The position numbers and the translations under genes are program-made. From the NCBI GenBank assembly GCA_051649785.1, contig JBOFHT010000018.1, positions 1 through 64,000 on the forward strand: DNA of 64,000 bases, read 5' to 3'. Below the pieces are notes generated by a model that saw only the letters and a list, made by a program, of their open reading frames with translations, was not told where the DNA came from and made no database searches. Source of the DNA: JBOFHT01 sp051649785. Lineage in GTDB: Archaea > Methanobacteriota > Methanobacteria > Methanobacteriales > Methanobacteriaceae. Shown one piece after another: positions 55,116 through 64,000 of the stretch; positions within the stretch are counted from its first letter, which is position 1; the number at the start of each line of letters is the position of its first letter.

Positions 55116-56270
55116 ATGCAATATAGAGAACTTGGAACTACAGGGGAAAAAGTCTCAGTACTTGGATTTGGGGCTATGCGTTTCCCAACTATTAATGGGA
55201 AAAATAGTCAAATTAATGAAAAAGAAGCATTTGAAATGTTAAATTTTAGCTATGATAATGGAATAAATTATTTTGATACAGCTTATCCTTATCATGGAGA
55301 AGGTATTAACGATGGTGGGGTTAGTGAACCTATTATTGGCGAATTTTTAAATACAATCACCCGCAAAAAAGTGAATGTAGCCACTAAACTCCCTTGTTGG
55401 TTAATTGAGAAAAAAGAAGATATGGATTTTTATTTAGATCAACAACTAAAACGTTTAGATATTGATAAAATTGATTTTTATCTTTTACATTCAATAAAAG
55501 AAAAATACTGGAGAAATCTGGAGAAATTAGATGTTCTTGAGTTTTTAGATTCTGCAAAATCCAGTGGGAAATGTAAGTATATAGGATTTTCTTTTCATGA
55601 TAGCTTTGATCTTCTTCTTGAAGTTATGGATTCCTATGATTTTGATATAGTTCAAACTCAGCTTAATTATGTTGATGAAGGTTATCAAGCAGGGATAAAT
55701 GGTCTAAGATACATTGACTCAATGGATATTGGTTCGGTTATTATGGAGCCTTTAAGAGGAGGAAATCTTGTAAATAATCTGCCTCCTGATGTTCAAAAGA
55801 TTTGGGATGAATCAAGTGTTAATAAAACTCCTGTTGATTTAGCACTTAGCTATTTATGGGATATGAAAGAAGTTGATCTTGTTTTAAGTGGAATGAGTTC
55901 TCTAGAACAAGTTAAAGAAAATATAGAAATAGCTAATAAATCCCAGGCCAATTCATTAACTGATGCTGAAAGAGAACTAATAAATGATTTATCAAGTGCA
56001 TATTATCATAGGATTGAATTTAGGTGTAGTGACTGTGGATACTGTATGCCGTGTCCTCAAGGAGTTAATATTCCCAAATGTATTGAAAATTACAACAATG
56101 CAGTAATGTTAGATAATCCTCAATCATCCTTCTTATCTTATTTCTCATTTTTAGGTGAAAATGAACGAGCTGATTCGTGTAATGGTTGTGGGAACTGTGA
56201 ATTTGCCTGCCCTCAAATGATTGATATTCCAAAAGCTCTTAAAAAAGTTAAAGAAACTTTTCCGTCCTAA
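55116..56270 (+). CDS. Aldo/keto reductase with C-terminal 4Fe-4S domain
   Basis: The 384-residue protein has an aldo/keto reductase barrel (residues 1-280). It starts MQYRELGTTGEKVSVLGFGAM, given here as the family opening, and has FDTAYPYHGEG (Asp and Tyr of the catalytic set), VATKLPCW (Lys) and LLHSI (His). The last 90 residues carry two ferredoxin-type motifs, CSDCGYCMPCPQGVNIPKC and CNGCGNCEFACPQMIDIPKA. Many anaerobes have this fusion, which may draw electrons from ferredoxin instead of NADPH. The substrate is unknown. GGGAGATAAG precedes the ATG. Confidence 0.87.
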   Translation: MQYRELGTTGEKVSVLGFGAMRFPTINGKNSQINEKEAFEMLNFSYDNGINYFDTAYPYHGEGINDGGVSEPIIGEFLNTITRKKVNVATKLPCWLIEKKEDMDFYLDQQLKRLDIDKIDFYLLHSIKEKYWRNLEKLDVLEFLDSAKSSGKCKYIGFSFHDSFDLLLEVMDSYDFDIVQTQLNYVDEGYQAGINGLRYIDSMDIGSVIMEPLRGGNLVNNLPPDVQKIWDESSVNKTPVDLALSYLWDMKEVDLVLSGMSSLEQVKENIEIANKSQANSLTDAERELINDLSSAYYHRIEFRCSDCGYCMPCPQGVNIPKCIENYNNAVMLDNPQSSFLSYFSFLGENERADSCNGCGNCEFACPQMIDIPKALKKVKETFPS

Positions 56271-56864
56271 TAAAACACTAATACCACTTTAGCTAATAAA
56301 ATATATTTTAACATAAATTCTTTAACTTTTATTAGGTGCGGGTTTTTATTTTACTTTTATTTTAATTTCATTTTCATTTTCATTTTTATTTTATTAATTT
56401 TATTGTATAGTATAATGCCAATTCAAATTACTTTATATTATATCACCTCATATTGTATCAATAGAACTTTTACGTTTATTGACTCTATATTATGGCTAAT
56501 AGTACTACACATAAATGTTTTAATTATTCTAAATCTAATAATTTAATACCTACATATTTTAAAGCTATTTATTAAAAAATTATTATTACCGAACAATACG
56601 GATAATTTATAAAGTATGTTCAATATATATGTATATTATGTATATGTTAAGAACATAATTAATATTACTAACCGTTTTAGAGATATTATGTTAGGTTAAT
56701 TATTATACTAATACTATACTAATTAGTTAATTAACAACACTAAGATTAAGTGTATTAATTATATAATATGGTTTAGATATGCTATTAATATATTATTATG
56801 GATAATTATATCAATAATGGAACTATAAAACTATACTTAAAAATACTATAGTAAGGGGAATATT
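56271..56864. other. Long intergenic region before the ThiF-like gene
   Basis: No gene is visible. A T-rich tail follows the reductase gene (about 56340-56400). ATTATTACCG and CGGATAAT (about 56580-56606) form an imperfect dyad just before a TATA-like sequence, TTTATAAAG. That would leave a leader of about 230 bases before 56865. Confidence 0.35.
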
Positions 56865-57620
56865 ATGCCTGAAAGATTTAGTGGGATGGCCTATTGGGAG
56901 ATGGTCACACGTCAAATGGGAATTGTTACAAAAAGTCAACAAAATCGATTTAAAGAAGCTCATATTGTTGTAATTGGCTGTGGGGGAATTGGAGGAGCTA
57001 CAATTGAAATATTGTCTAGAATGGGTGTTGGAAAATTAACTGTTATTGATAAAGATGTGTTTGACTTTTCTAATTTAAATAGGCAAGTCATGAGTAACTT
57101 AATTACTATTGGTAAAAGTAAAAGTGAAGTTACAAAAGATACTATTAGATTTATCAATCCCTATGTTGAAGTAGACTATTTTGACAAAGAATTAAATGAA
57201 AATAATGTAGAAGAAATATTTGCTGGTGCGGATATTATAATTGATGCTCTTGATAATTTATTAACTCGTGTGATAGTTAGTAGAGCTTCAAGAAAGCTTA
57301 ATATTCCTCTTATTCATGGTGCTGTACATGGAACAATGGGGCAAATTACTACCTTTACTAATGAAACAAGTAGCTATGAAGAACTCTTTTCCCTACCTTC
57401 TGTAGGCAAAGATCTTGATGATAATGTTAAAAATGATATTAATTTAATGTCTAAAGATGTACCTCCTGTTATTGGACCAGTTCCAAATATTATAGGTTGT
57501 TTAGAAGCTTTTGAGGCATTTAAAATTATCACTGGCATAGGGGATGTTATTTTAGCTCCAAAAATTTTAAATTTTAATTTATTAAGCAGTAACCCATTTA
57601 ATACTATTGAATTGGATTAA
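56865..57620 (+). CDS. ThiF/MoeB/HesA-family adenylyltransferase
   Basis: The family activates the C-terminal glycine of ThiS- or MoaD-like sulfur carrier proteins. The 251-residue protein has the nucleotide-binding site VVIGCGGIGGATIE near residue 36, the Arg finger segment FSNLNRQVM near residue 70, and ADIIIDALDNLLTR near residue 124. The paired CxxC zinc motifs of most members are absent. The crossover loop has no conserved Cys. GGGGAAT precedes the ATG. Two bases short of 33 separate it from methanogenesis marker 8, and thiC follows, so a role in thiamine or another cofactor is possible. Confidence 0.8.
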   Translation: MPERFSGMAYWEMVTRQMGIVTKSQQNRFKEAHIVVIGCGGIGGATIEILSRMGVGKLTVIDKDVFDFSNLNRQVMSNLITIGKSKSEVTKDTIRFINPYVEVDYFDKELNENNVEEIFAGADIIIDALDNLLTRVIVSRASRKLNIPLIHGAVHGTMGQITTFTNETSSYEELFSLPSVGKDLDDNVKNDINLMSKDVPPVIGPVPNIIGCLEAFEAFKIITGIGDVILAPKILNFNLLSSNPFNTIELD

Positions 57621-57652
57621 CGTAATAATTGTAGGTATTTTAGGTTTTATTT

Positions 57653-58501
57653 ATGTCAAAACATGTTATTGAAGCAATAGGGAAAGCTAAAGTCACTATT
57701 GAAAATGGAAAAGTTACAGAGGTCACAGAACCTCAAGTTGAATACTGTCCTTTATTTCATAAACACCGAGGAATTGAAAAAATAGATAAGGAAATTATTA
57801 AGAAGAATATTGAGTTTCGAATTAAGGATTTTGGAATGTGTAAACCAACACGCCAACTTCGTATGAAAGATTTCCTTTCTTTTGGAATTTCTGAAACTAT
57901 ATCCACACTTTTAAGTGAAAATACTATTGATTGTGCAGTTATGGTTTGTGATGGTGCTGGAACTATTCTAGTTACAGATAGTGAATTAGCTCAGGGTGTT
58001 GGTGGCCGTGTTTCTGGTTTTGTAGAAACTAGCCCCATCAAAGAAATAATCACAGAATTAAGGCCGGAAAATGTTTTAAGACCTGATAATGCAGAAATTA
58101 ATCAAATAGGTGGAGCTAAGCTAGCTGTAGCTAAAGGATTTAAAAATATTGTTGTTACTGTAGCTAAAGCTAATGATGTAATAGCTATTAAATCTTTTGA
58201 AAAAGAAATTAATTCTAATAGTGATTTAGATGATGTTAAGTTTTATATTTTCACGGTTCATTCTACTGCTGTGTCTAAAGATGAAGCTAAGATTTTATGT
58301 AGCCATTCAGATGTTGTCACCTCCTGTGCATCTAAATATATTCGTGAAATTGGTGAAAAAGAGGCAACTTTAAAAGTAGGGGAATCAATTCCAGTTTATG
58401 CATTTACAAATGATGGAAAAGACTTCTTAGAAACACGTCTTAATAAAATAGCTATGAACTTAGAGAAAAAAGAGCCAAATCCTCCAAGACCTTTGATTTA
58501 A
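57653..58501 (+). CDS. Methanogenesis marker protein 8 (DUF2099)
   Basis: The 282-residue protein has features of the DUF2099 family found almost only in methanogens: YCPLFHKHRGIEKI near residue 31, FGMCKPTRQLRMKDFLSFGISE near residue 60, and CAVMVCDGAGTILVTDSELAQGVGG, with PRPLI at the end. The family may be an enzyme of a methanogenesis cofactor or of McrA modification, but the function is not established. TAGG lies before the ATG. It starts 32 bases after the ThiF-like gene, most likely in one transcript. Confidence 0.82.
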   Translation: MSKHVIEAIGKAKVTIENGKVTEVTEPQVEYCPLFHKHRGIEKIDKEIIKKNIEFRIKDFGMCKPTRQLRMKDFLSFGISETISTLLSENTIDCAVMVCDGAGTILVTDSELAQGVGGRVSGFVETSPIKEIITELRPENVLRPDNAEINQIGGAKLAVAKGFKNIVVTVAKANDVIAIKSFEKEINSNSDLDDVKFYIFTVHSTAVSKDEAKILCSHSDVVTSCASKYIREIGEKEATLKVGESIPVYAFTNDGKDFLETRLNKIAMNLEKKEPNPPRPLI

Positions 58502-58789
58502 CTAGTTATTTTTTTTAGTAATTGGGAGTTTGTGATTAAAACTCTAATTTTCCCATTATCCTCTTTTCGCAACTATATCCGGTACATGCTTATTTTATTT
58601 ATTTTATTATAAATTTATTTATGTATTGAATTACATATTAATAATTAGATTAAAAAATATAATAGTAAGATTAATAATTGATTTCACAATTGTTAGATCT
58701 ATTATAATTAATTACATTATCTCAATATTACACTTATTACACATATTAACCTTATTAAGCTTATTAAACTTACTCACCATGGTGATACA

Positions 58790-60085
58790 TTGACACAAAT
58801 GAAAGAAGCTAGAAATGGAAATGCAACAGTAGAAATGAAAGAAGTAGCTAAAAATGAAGGAATATCTATTGAAAAAATTATCAAAGGAGTAGCTACAGGA
58901 AGAATTGCAATTCCTAAAAATAAAATCCGTGAAACTAAACCTTATGGAATTGGGGAAGGATTAAAAACTAAAATTAATGCAAATATTGGTTCTTCTTCTT
59001 TAATGGAAGACATTGACTTAGAAGTAAAAAAAGCAAAAGTAGCCGTAGAATATGGTGCTGATGCAGTCATGGATTTAAGTACTGGTAAAAATATTATAGA
59101 ATTCAGAAAAGCTATCATGGATGCAGTTAATGTTCCTATTGGTACTGTTCCTATTTATGAAGCGGGGGCTATTGCTTTAAACAGAGATGGGTCTGTTTTG
59201 GATATGACTGAGGATGATATGTTCAAAGCAATTGAAAATCAGGCTAAAGCTGGCGTGGACTTCATGACTTTACATTGCGGTATTAATAAAGACTTAATAT
59301 CAAAAATACGTGATAATCCTCGTAGAATGGGTGTTGTTAGTAGAGGTGGATCTTTTTTATACTCTTGGATTATTGACAACGATGCAGAAAACCCATTATT
59401 TGCAAATTATGATTATATTTTAGAATTAGCATATGAATATGATATTACTTTAAGTTTAGGAGATGGTTTAAGGCCAGGTTGCCTTTCTGATGCTAGTGAT
59501 ATTCCTCAAATTCAAGAACTAGTTAATTTAGGGCAACTTGTTAAACGTGCAAGAGTTAAAAATGTTCAAACAATGGTAGAAGGTCCTGGTCATGTTCCAA
59601 TGAATCAAATAGCTACTAACATGCAAATTCAAAAAACTATCTGTGATGGGGCTCCTTTCTATGTACTAGGTCCTATTGTTACAGATTTAGCTCCGGGTTA
59701 TGATCATATTACTTCTGCAATTGGTGGTGCAATAGCTGCAAGCTCTGGTGCTGACTTTTTGTGCTATGTTACACCAGCTGAGCATCTTTCTATTCCTAAT
59801 CTTGGTGATGTTAAAGAAGGAGTTATTGCTTCTAAAATAGCTGCTCAAGCGGGAGATGTTGCATTAGGACTTGATTCTGCATGGGAAATGGAAAAAGCTA
59901 TGTCGAAAGCTCGCCGTGATTTTGATTGGGAAGGTCAATTTAATTTAGCTTTTGATAAAAATAAACCACGTAGCTACAGAAAAGAATCTAATGTCAAAGA
60001 TGATGATATGTGTTCAATGTGTGGAGAATATTGTGCTATAAAGTTAGGTGATGAAATTGAAAGCCGTTGCAGGTCTAATAAATAA
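58790..60085 (+). CDS. thiC: Phosphomethylpyrimidine synthase
   Basis: ThiC turns aminoimidazole ribotide into the pyrimidine part of thiamine, by radical SAM chemistry. The 431-residue protein has the typical GAIALNRDGSVLDM near residue 125, FMTLHCG, SRGGSFLYSWI near residue 183, SLGDGLRPGC near residue 225, and VEGPGHVPMNQI near residue 263. The C-terminal cluster motif CSMCGEYCAIK lies near residue 405. The start is TTG at 58790, three bases after GGTGAT. The ATG at 58799 is further from this site. No TPP riboswitch was recognised in the leader. Confidence 0.93.
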   Translation: MTQMKEARNGNATVEMKEVAKNEGISIEKIIKGVATGRIAIPKNKIRETKPYGIGEGLKTKINANIGSSSLMEDIDLEVKKAKVAVEYGADAVMDLSTGKNIIEFRKAIMDAVNVPIGTVPIYEAGAIALNRDGSVLDMTEDDMFKAIENQAKAGVDFMTLHCGINKDLISKIRDNPRRMGVVSRGGSFLYSWIIDNDAENPLFANYDYILELAYEYDITLSLGDGLRPGCLSDASDIPQIQELVNLGQLVKRARVKNVQTMVEGPGHVPMNQIATNMQIQKTICDGAPFYVLGPIVTDLAPGYDHITSAIGGAIAASSGADFLCYVTPAEHLSIPNLGDVKEGVIASKIAAQAGDVALGLDSAWEMEKAMSKARRDFDWEGQFNLAFDKNKPRSYRKESNVKDDDMCSMCGEYCAIKLGDEIESRCRSNK

Positions 60086-60142
60086 TAACTAATTAATTAA
60101 TATTATAACTAATTAATAGTGGTAGCATTTATATTATTACTC

Positions 60143-60205
60143 ATCTATTACTTATATCTATTACTTATATCTATTACTAATATCTATTATCCATATCTAT
60201 ACCTA
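60143..60205. repeat. 13-base tandem repeat downstream of thiC
   Basis: Five adjacent units of about 13 bases follow the consensus ATCTATTACTTAT; the first two are identical and later ones diverge. It is similar to the array at 9441-9492. Confidence 0.7.
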
Positions 60206-60365
60206 TTATAATCATTCGCAGTAATATTAATCAAATATAATTAAATACAATTAAATACATAAAAATATATATTATAACATAGACACAAATCATAAAAGTA
60301 TTAATTATAAAATTAATAATCATAAAAATATTCATTATGAAAATATTAAATAAGGAGGATTTACT

Positions 60366-60647
60366 ATGGATTTACATCATGTAGATGGTTCGAATAACTC
60401 TCATGAGGTTCTTTTATTTGCTTTAAGTACTTGTGGTTGGTGTAGGCAAACTAGAATGTTTTTAGAAATGAATGAAGTTGAATATGACTATATATATGTT
60501 GATTTAACAGAAGGGGATGCGAGAGAAGAAGCTGTTAATAACCTTAAAAAGTGGAATGAAGATGCTTCTTTTCCAACTTTAGTCATTGATAATAAAGAAA
60601 CTATTTTAGGATTTAAAGAAGAAGAAATGGAACAGATATTATTGTAA
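60366..60647 (+). CDS. Glutaredoxin-like protein (CGWC)
   Basis: The 93-residue protein has a thioredoxin fold with the redox pair in LSTCGWCRQTRMFLEM near residue 21. The cis-proline stretch ASFPTLVIDN lies near residue 68. The CxxC and short length fit the NrdH/glutaredoxin-like proteins of archaea. GGAGG lies seven to eight bases before the ATG. The ferredoxin:thioredoxin reductase gene downstream is a likely electron donor. Confidence 0.87.
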   Translation: MDLHHVDGSNNSHEVLLFALSTCGWCRQTRMFLEMNEVEYDYIYVDLTEGDAREEAVNNLKKWNEDASFPTLVIDNKETILGFKEEEMEQILL

Positions 60648-61053
60648 TGCAATTTAGTGTGTTAATTTTTTCTATTTAATTACCTATTTTTTTATTTTTT
60701 TAACTATTTTTTTCATTTTTAACTCTTTTTCATATAAGTTTCTATAAAACTTAATTTTACTAACTATTGCCATATTATTTTTAGTTTTGTAGTCAACGAT
60801 GGAATTAATATTTAAGTTTTTTTTGCATTGTGGGTTTCACAATCTCACTTTTTATTCTATTTACTATCATAAACTTAATAAGATTTAAAGATAATATATA
60901 ATTACAATCAATACAATTAATAATGGTAAATAATAATATTATAATTAATAGGACGTTAATTAATAATTATATTTTAAAATAGACGTTATTTAATTGTATA
61001 TATTAAGTATTAATTATTATTTATTACTTAATTAATTTTTGTTAAGGTATTAT
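60648..61053. other. Intergenic region between glutaredoxin-like gene and thioredoxin reductase
   Basis: A small hairpin, ATTGTG and CACAAT around GGTTT (60827-60843), is followed by CTCACTTTTT and may end the upstream transcript. The remainder is A/T-rich and ends in the ribosome site AAGG (61045-61048) of the next gene. Confidence 0.4.
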
Positions 61054-61059
61054 ATGTAG

Positions 61060-61560
61060 GTTAGTGATAATATTAGCTATAAAGATTTTAAAAATAAGGC
61101 AGAAGAAACTGGTTATTATGTAAATGAAGACAAGGAATTTGTTGAATTTTTACTTGAAAATATTCAAAATAATATTGATAGATATGGTTATGGTGCTTGC
61201 CCATGCCGTCTTGCATCTGGTAATGAAGATGAAGACTTAGATTTAGTTTGCCCATGTGATTATAGGGATATGGACTTAAATGATTATGGGGCTTGTTTTT
61301 GTGCATTATATGTGACAAAAGACGTTTTAGAGGGGAAAATTAAATTAGGTTCTATTCCAGATAGACGGGAAAAGATGAGATTAAAAAATAAAGAAGAAAA
61401 ACAAAATAATCAAGAAAACAGTAGTAAAAAACCTTCTTGTACATTTAAATATCCTGTATGGCGTTGTAAAGTTTGTGGATATTTATGTGCTCGCGAAAAA
61501 CCTCCTTCTACTTGCCCAATTTGTAAAGTAGATGCAAAGCGATTTGAGAAGTTTTTATAG
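61060..61560 (+). CDS. Ferredoxin:thioredoxin reductase catalytic chain fused to rubredoxin-like domain; start broken or unusual
   Basis: The frame from 61060 encodes about 166 residues. VSDNISYKDFKNKAEETGYY opens the chain, then come the FTR cysteine pairs CPC (ACPCRLA), CPC (VCPCDYRD) and CFC (GACFCALY). After a Lys/Asn-rich linker a rubredoxin-like end has CKVCGY and CPICKV. Just before, ATG at 61054 with the ribosome site AAGG is followed at once by TAG, so translation from it would stop. No ATG, GTG or TTG in frame occurs until 61270, which would lose two of the cysteine pairs. Start at ATT 61072, behind AGTGAT, is an alternative. It reduces thioredoxin-like proteins with ferredoxin electrons. 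Confidence 0.72.
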   Translation, partial: VSDNISYKDFKNKAEETGYYVNEDKEFVEFLLENIQNNIDRYGYGACPCRLASGNEDEDLDLVCPCDYRDMDLNDYGACFCALYVTKDVLEGKIKLGSIPDRREKMRLKNKEEKQNNQENSSKKPSCTFKYPVWRCKVCGYLCAREKPPSTCPICKVDAKRFEKFL

Positions 61561-61737
61561 TTTAGTATATAAATTAAAACTATTTATTTATTTTTATTCT
61601 TATTAGTTATTATTATCTTAGTTATAACTATAAACATCAACACAACTATTATTATTTTATTTATTACTACCTGTAGCAATGTTAATATTATTTATTATTT
61701 ATTGTCTGTGTTATTATAATAGGATTTAAAAGATATT

Positions 61738-63414
61738 ATGAAGTATATTGAACTTGTCAATGTTTATGAAGCACTCAGTGCTACAACAAAAAGATTAGAG
61801 AAAACTGAAATTCTATCTAGATTTTTAAAAGAAGTAGAGGATGAAAATCTTCCAAAAATTGCTTTAATGATTTTGGGTAGTGTATTTCCGTCATGGGCTA
61901 GTGAAGAACAAGGAGTTTCTGAAAAACTACTTATTAAATCAATTGCTAGTGTTATTGGTGTTTCACCTATTGATGTTGAAGATAAAATTCGTGAAGAAGG
62001 AGATATTGGGGAAGCTGCTGAAAAACTTTATTCCAAACGTTCACAAACAACATTTTTTGCAAAAGATCTTAGTGTAGAACTTGTTTATAATAATCTTCGG
62101 AAATTGGCTACTATTTCAGGTAATAAATCTCAATCTAGAAAAATATCTGTTCTTTTAGAGCTTTTATCTTCTGCAAAAGCAAAAGAAGCTAAATATATTT
62201 GTCGTACTGTTATTGAAGAGCTTAGGATTGGTGTTGGTGAAGGAGTGATACGTGATAGCTTAGCACAAGCATTTAAAATCGATAAATCCGTTGTAGAACG
62301 TGCATATATGCTTACAAATGATTTAGCAGTTGTAGCTAAAGTAGCTAAAGAAGAAGGAAGTGATGGGTTACATAAACTTTCTTTAAAAGTAGGTAGGCCT
62401 GTAAAACCAATGTTATCTCAACTTTCTGAAAATATTGTAAATAGTATCACTGAAATGGGCAATGCATATTGTGAAACTAAATATGATGGAATTAGGGTTC
62501 AAATTCATAAAAATGGGAATGAAATGAACATATTCACACGTAGGCTTGAAAATATCACTCATGCAGTTCCAGAAATTGTTGAATATATTAATGGAGCAGT
62601 TTCTGAAAATAGTAAGTTTATAGCTGAAGGAGAAATCATTGTTACTCGTGATGGGAAACCTATATCCTTCCAGTACATTCTCCAACGTGTTCGCCGTAAA
62701 TATAATATTGAGCAAGCTATGGAAGATGTTCCACTTAAACTATATCTTTTTGATTTACTTTACTTAGAAAAATCATTAATCGATGAACCTCTTAGAATAA
62801 GACGTGCTAAACTCGAAGAAATTATAGAAACTAAACCAGGGTATATTGAATTATCTAAGCTTGTTAAAGTAAATAGTGAAACTAGCAGTATAGCACAAAA
62901 ACTATTTAATGATTCAATTTCAGGTGGACACGAAGGGATTATGATTAAAAATCCAGAATCTGAATATATTCCAGGTATTCGTGGTAAAAAAATGCTTAAA
63001 TATAAAGCAGAACCTGAAACATTAGATCTTGTTGTTGTTGGGGGAACTTATGGTAATGGAAAACGTGCACACTGGATTGGTTCTTATTTATTAGCTATTC
63101 GTGATGATAATGCTAATGAAAACATTAATGAAAATAGTTTAAAGCCTTTAGCTTATGCTGCTACAGGGTTAGATGATGATACACTTGAGCGTCTTTCAAA
63201 ACTTATGGAAAAATATAAAATAACTGAAAAAGGAACTCAAATAACTGTGGAACCTAAAATCTTCCTAGAAATAGCTTATAGTGAAATTGTAAAAAGTCCT
63301 GAATACGAAGCAGGATATTCTTTAAGGTTTCCTGTTGTTAAGAGAATTAGAGATGATATTGGTTTAAATGATATAGACACTTTAGAACGTTTAGAATCTA
63401 TGTTTAAAGGATAA
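61738..63414 (+). CDS. lig: ATP-dependent DNA ligase
   Basis: The 558-residue protein is a replicative archaeal ligase. An N-terminal DNA-binding domain (about 1-210) precedes the adenylation domain, with the catalytic lysine in ETKYDGIRVQIH near residue 250. FTRRLENITHAVPEI, EGEIIV, and SGGHEGIMIKNP (motif IV) follow. The OB domain has LKYKAEPETLDLVVVGG with motif V-type Lys. The size is normal. The start ATG has only a weak ribosome site. A thymine-rich tail lies downstream. Confidence 0.93.
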   Translation: MKYIELVNVYEALSATTKRLEKTEILSRFLKEVEDENLPKIALMILGSVFPSWASEEQGVSEKLLIKSIASVIGVSPIDVEDKIREEGDIGEAAEKLYSKRSQTTFFAKDLSVELVYNNLRKLATISGNKSQSRKISVLLELLSSAKAKEAKYICRTVIEELRIGVGEGVIRDSLAQAFKIDKSVVERAYMLTNDLAVVAKVAKEEGSDGLHKLSLKVGRPVKPMLSQLSENIVNSITEMGNAYCETKYDGIRVQIHKNGNEMNIFTRRLENITHAVPEIVEYINGAVSENSKFIAEGEIIVTRDGKPISFQYILQRVRRKYNIEQAMEDVPLKLYLFDLLYLEKSLIDEPLRIRRAKLEEIIETKPGYIELSKLVKVNSETSSIAQKLFNDSISGGHEGIMIKNPESEYIPGIRGKKMLKYKAEPETLDLVVVGGTYGNGKRAHWIGSYLLAIRDDNANENINENSLKPLAYAATGLDDDTLERLSKLMEKYKITEKGTQITVEPKIFLEIAYSEIVKSPEYEAGYSLRFPVVKRIRDDIGLNDIDTLERLESMFKG

Positions 63415-63849
63415 TTTACTATTGAAATAAAGACGTCTAATGATTATAATGTCTTCAGCTTTTTTTATTTTTATCAAATTTATAATTAAATATTTTATTT
63501 TTTATTCTTTTATTCTTTTATTTTTTTTATTATTTTCACTATTTTTACTTTTATCAAATTTATAATCAATTTTTTTGGAATGACATATTGTTCTAAAAGT
63601 TATATGGGATATTTAAATTTATATAGTATTAAAAACATATATTTGTAATACAATATAATATATTTTTAATTTAATTATCATAATATTTTATAAATTAATA
63701 TTATTAATATTTTGTATTTAGCTAATAATCATGATTATGTATTTATTCCCAATAATAATGCTAATAATAGCTATATTTATGCTAACTAAGCTAATTAGAT
63801 TATGAGTATTATTATTTGCAATATTATTAGGAGAAGTATAGGTGTTAAA
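63415..63849. other. Intergenic region after DNA ligase
   Basis: A weak AAGAC/GTCTT stem with T-rich tail (about 63430-63480) may end the ligase transcript. The rest is A/T-rich. AGGAGAAG (63828-63835) and AGGTG (63839-63843) are possible ribosome sites of the next gene. Confidence 0.4.
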
Positions 63850-64000
63850 ATGGAAATTGATGATAAAAAAATATTTAAAATAGCTTTAGTTACTACATTA
63901 ATTGGAATTTTAGGGATGATGGTTTTTTCTACTTCAATTAATCCAAAAGAAATGAAAATTGAGGAAATTGATAAAAATACAATAGGTGAGAAAGTATCTA
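63850..64000 (+). CDS. N-terminal part of a membrane-anchored protein, cut by the window end
   Basis: About 50 residues are present, beginning MEIDDKKIFKIALVTTLIG. A hydrophobic helix (residues 9-27) is followed by INPKEMKIEEIDKNTIGEKV. The pattern of one anchor followed by EIDKNTIGEKV recalls small archaeal OB-fold nucleic-acid-binding proteins, but too little is present to be sure. The ATG at 63850 is used because it follows two purine-rich ribosome-like sites. Confidence 0.5.
   Translation, partial: MEIDDKKIFKIALVTTLIGILGMMVFSTSINPKEMKIEEIDKNTIGEKVS

Noticed and set aside
58502..58789. TPP riboswitch before thiC
   Set aside because: No conserved riboswitch core sequences were recognised in the leader.
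60143..60205. Possible CRISPR array
   Set aside because: Units are 13 bases with no unique spacers; it is a simple tandem repeat.
61270..61560. Start of the thioredoxin reductase gene at the internal ATG 61270
   Set aside because: It would remove the first two conserved cysteine pairs, and the upstream frame is clearly coding.

Overview
The window is very AT-rich DNA with tightly spaced genes and Shine-Dalgarno sites of the AGGAGGTGAT type. It carries formate dehydrogenase, tungsten formylmethanofuran dehydrogenase, a methanogenesis marker protein and many adhesin-like surface proteins. This points to a hydrogenotrophic methanogen of the Methanobacteriaceae, most likely a low-GC Methanobrevibacter. 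No rRNA, CRISPR array or intact transposase was seen.

Regions: (1) 0.5-9.4 kb, formate metabolism: formate channel fdhC, fdhA-fdhB, a separate mvhD-like/second fdhB unit, and mobB for the molybdopterin cofactor. (2) 9.9-16.1 kb, tungsten formylmethanofuran dehydrogenase: an HTH-ferredoxin regulator-like gene followed by fwdFGDACB. (3) 16.6-25 kb: a chitobiase-repeat surface protein, an Fe/corrinoid-type ABC importer, and a divergent unit of membrane-anchored surface protein, ExbB/MotA-like protein and ExbD-like DUF2149 protein. (4) 25-30.7 kb: a TiaS-like protein, the tungstate importer tupABC, and an eight-cluster polyferredoxin with a small ferredoxin. (5) 30.9-49.4 kb: a 1078-aa beta-helix adhesin, a second ABC importer led by a methyltransferase with a His/Cys-rich tail, a second divergent surface protein/membrane protein/ExbB/DUF2149 unit, and three tandem beta-helix adhesins with a common C-terminal module. 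(6) 50-54 kb, nitrogen control: a small conserved protein, nrpR and glnA, with a canonical NrpR operator at the predicted glnA start site. (7) 54.6-64 kb: intron-containing tRNA-Met, Fe-S aldo/keto reductase, ThiF-like protein, methanogenesis marker 8, ThiC, glutaredoxin-like protein, ferredoxin:thioredoxin reductase with a rubredoxin domain, DNA ligase, and a gene cut by the window end.

The genes fit together: tungstate import and MobB serve the pterin enzymes Fdh and Fwd; formate enters through FdhC; MvhD-like and polyferredoxin proteins are suited to pass electrons toward heterodisulfide reductase and Fwd. The strongest candidate for an undescribed system is the twice-repeated pairing of a metal/corrinoid importer with a divergent operon for a C-terminally anchored surface protein plus ExbB- and ExbD-like partners. 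This looks like a TonB-type energised machine in a cell without an outer membrane. The clearest new mobile element is a 107-bp MITE present twice in opposite orientations, each copy with terminal inverted repeats and its own 5-bp target duplication.

Two genes have odd starts: the surface protein near 39.6 kb appears to begin at ATT, and the thioredoxin-reductase gene near 61.05 kb has an ATG followed at once by TAG.
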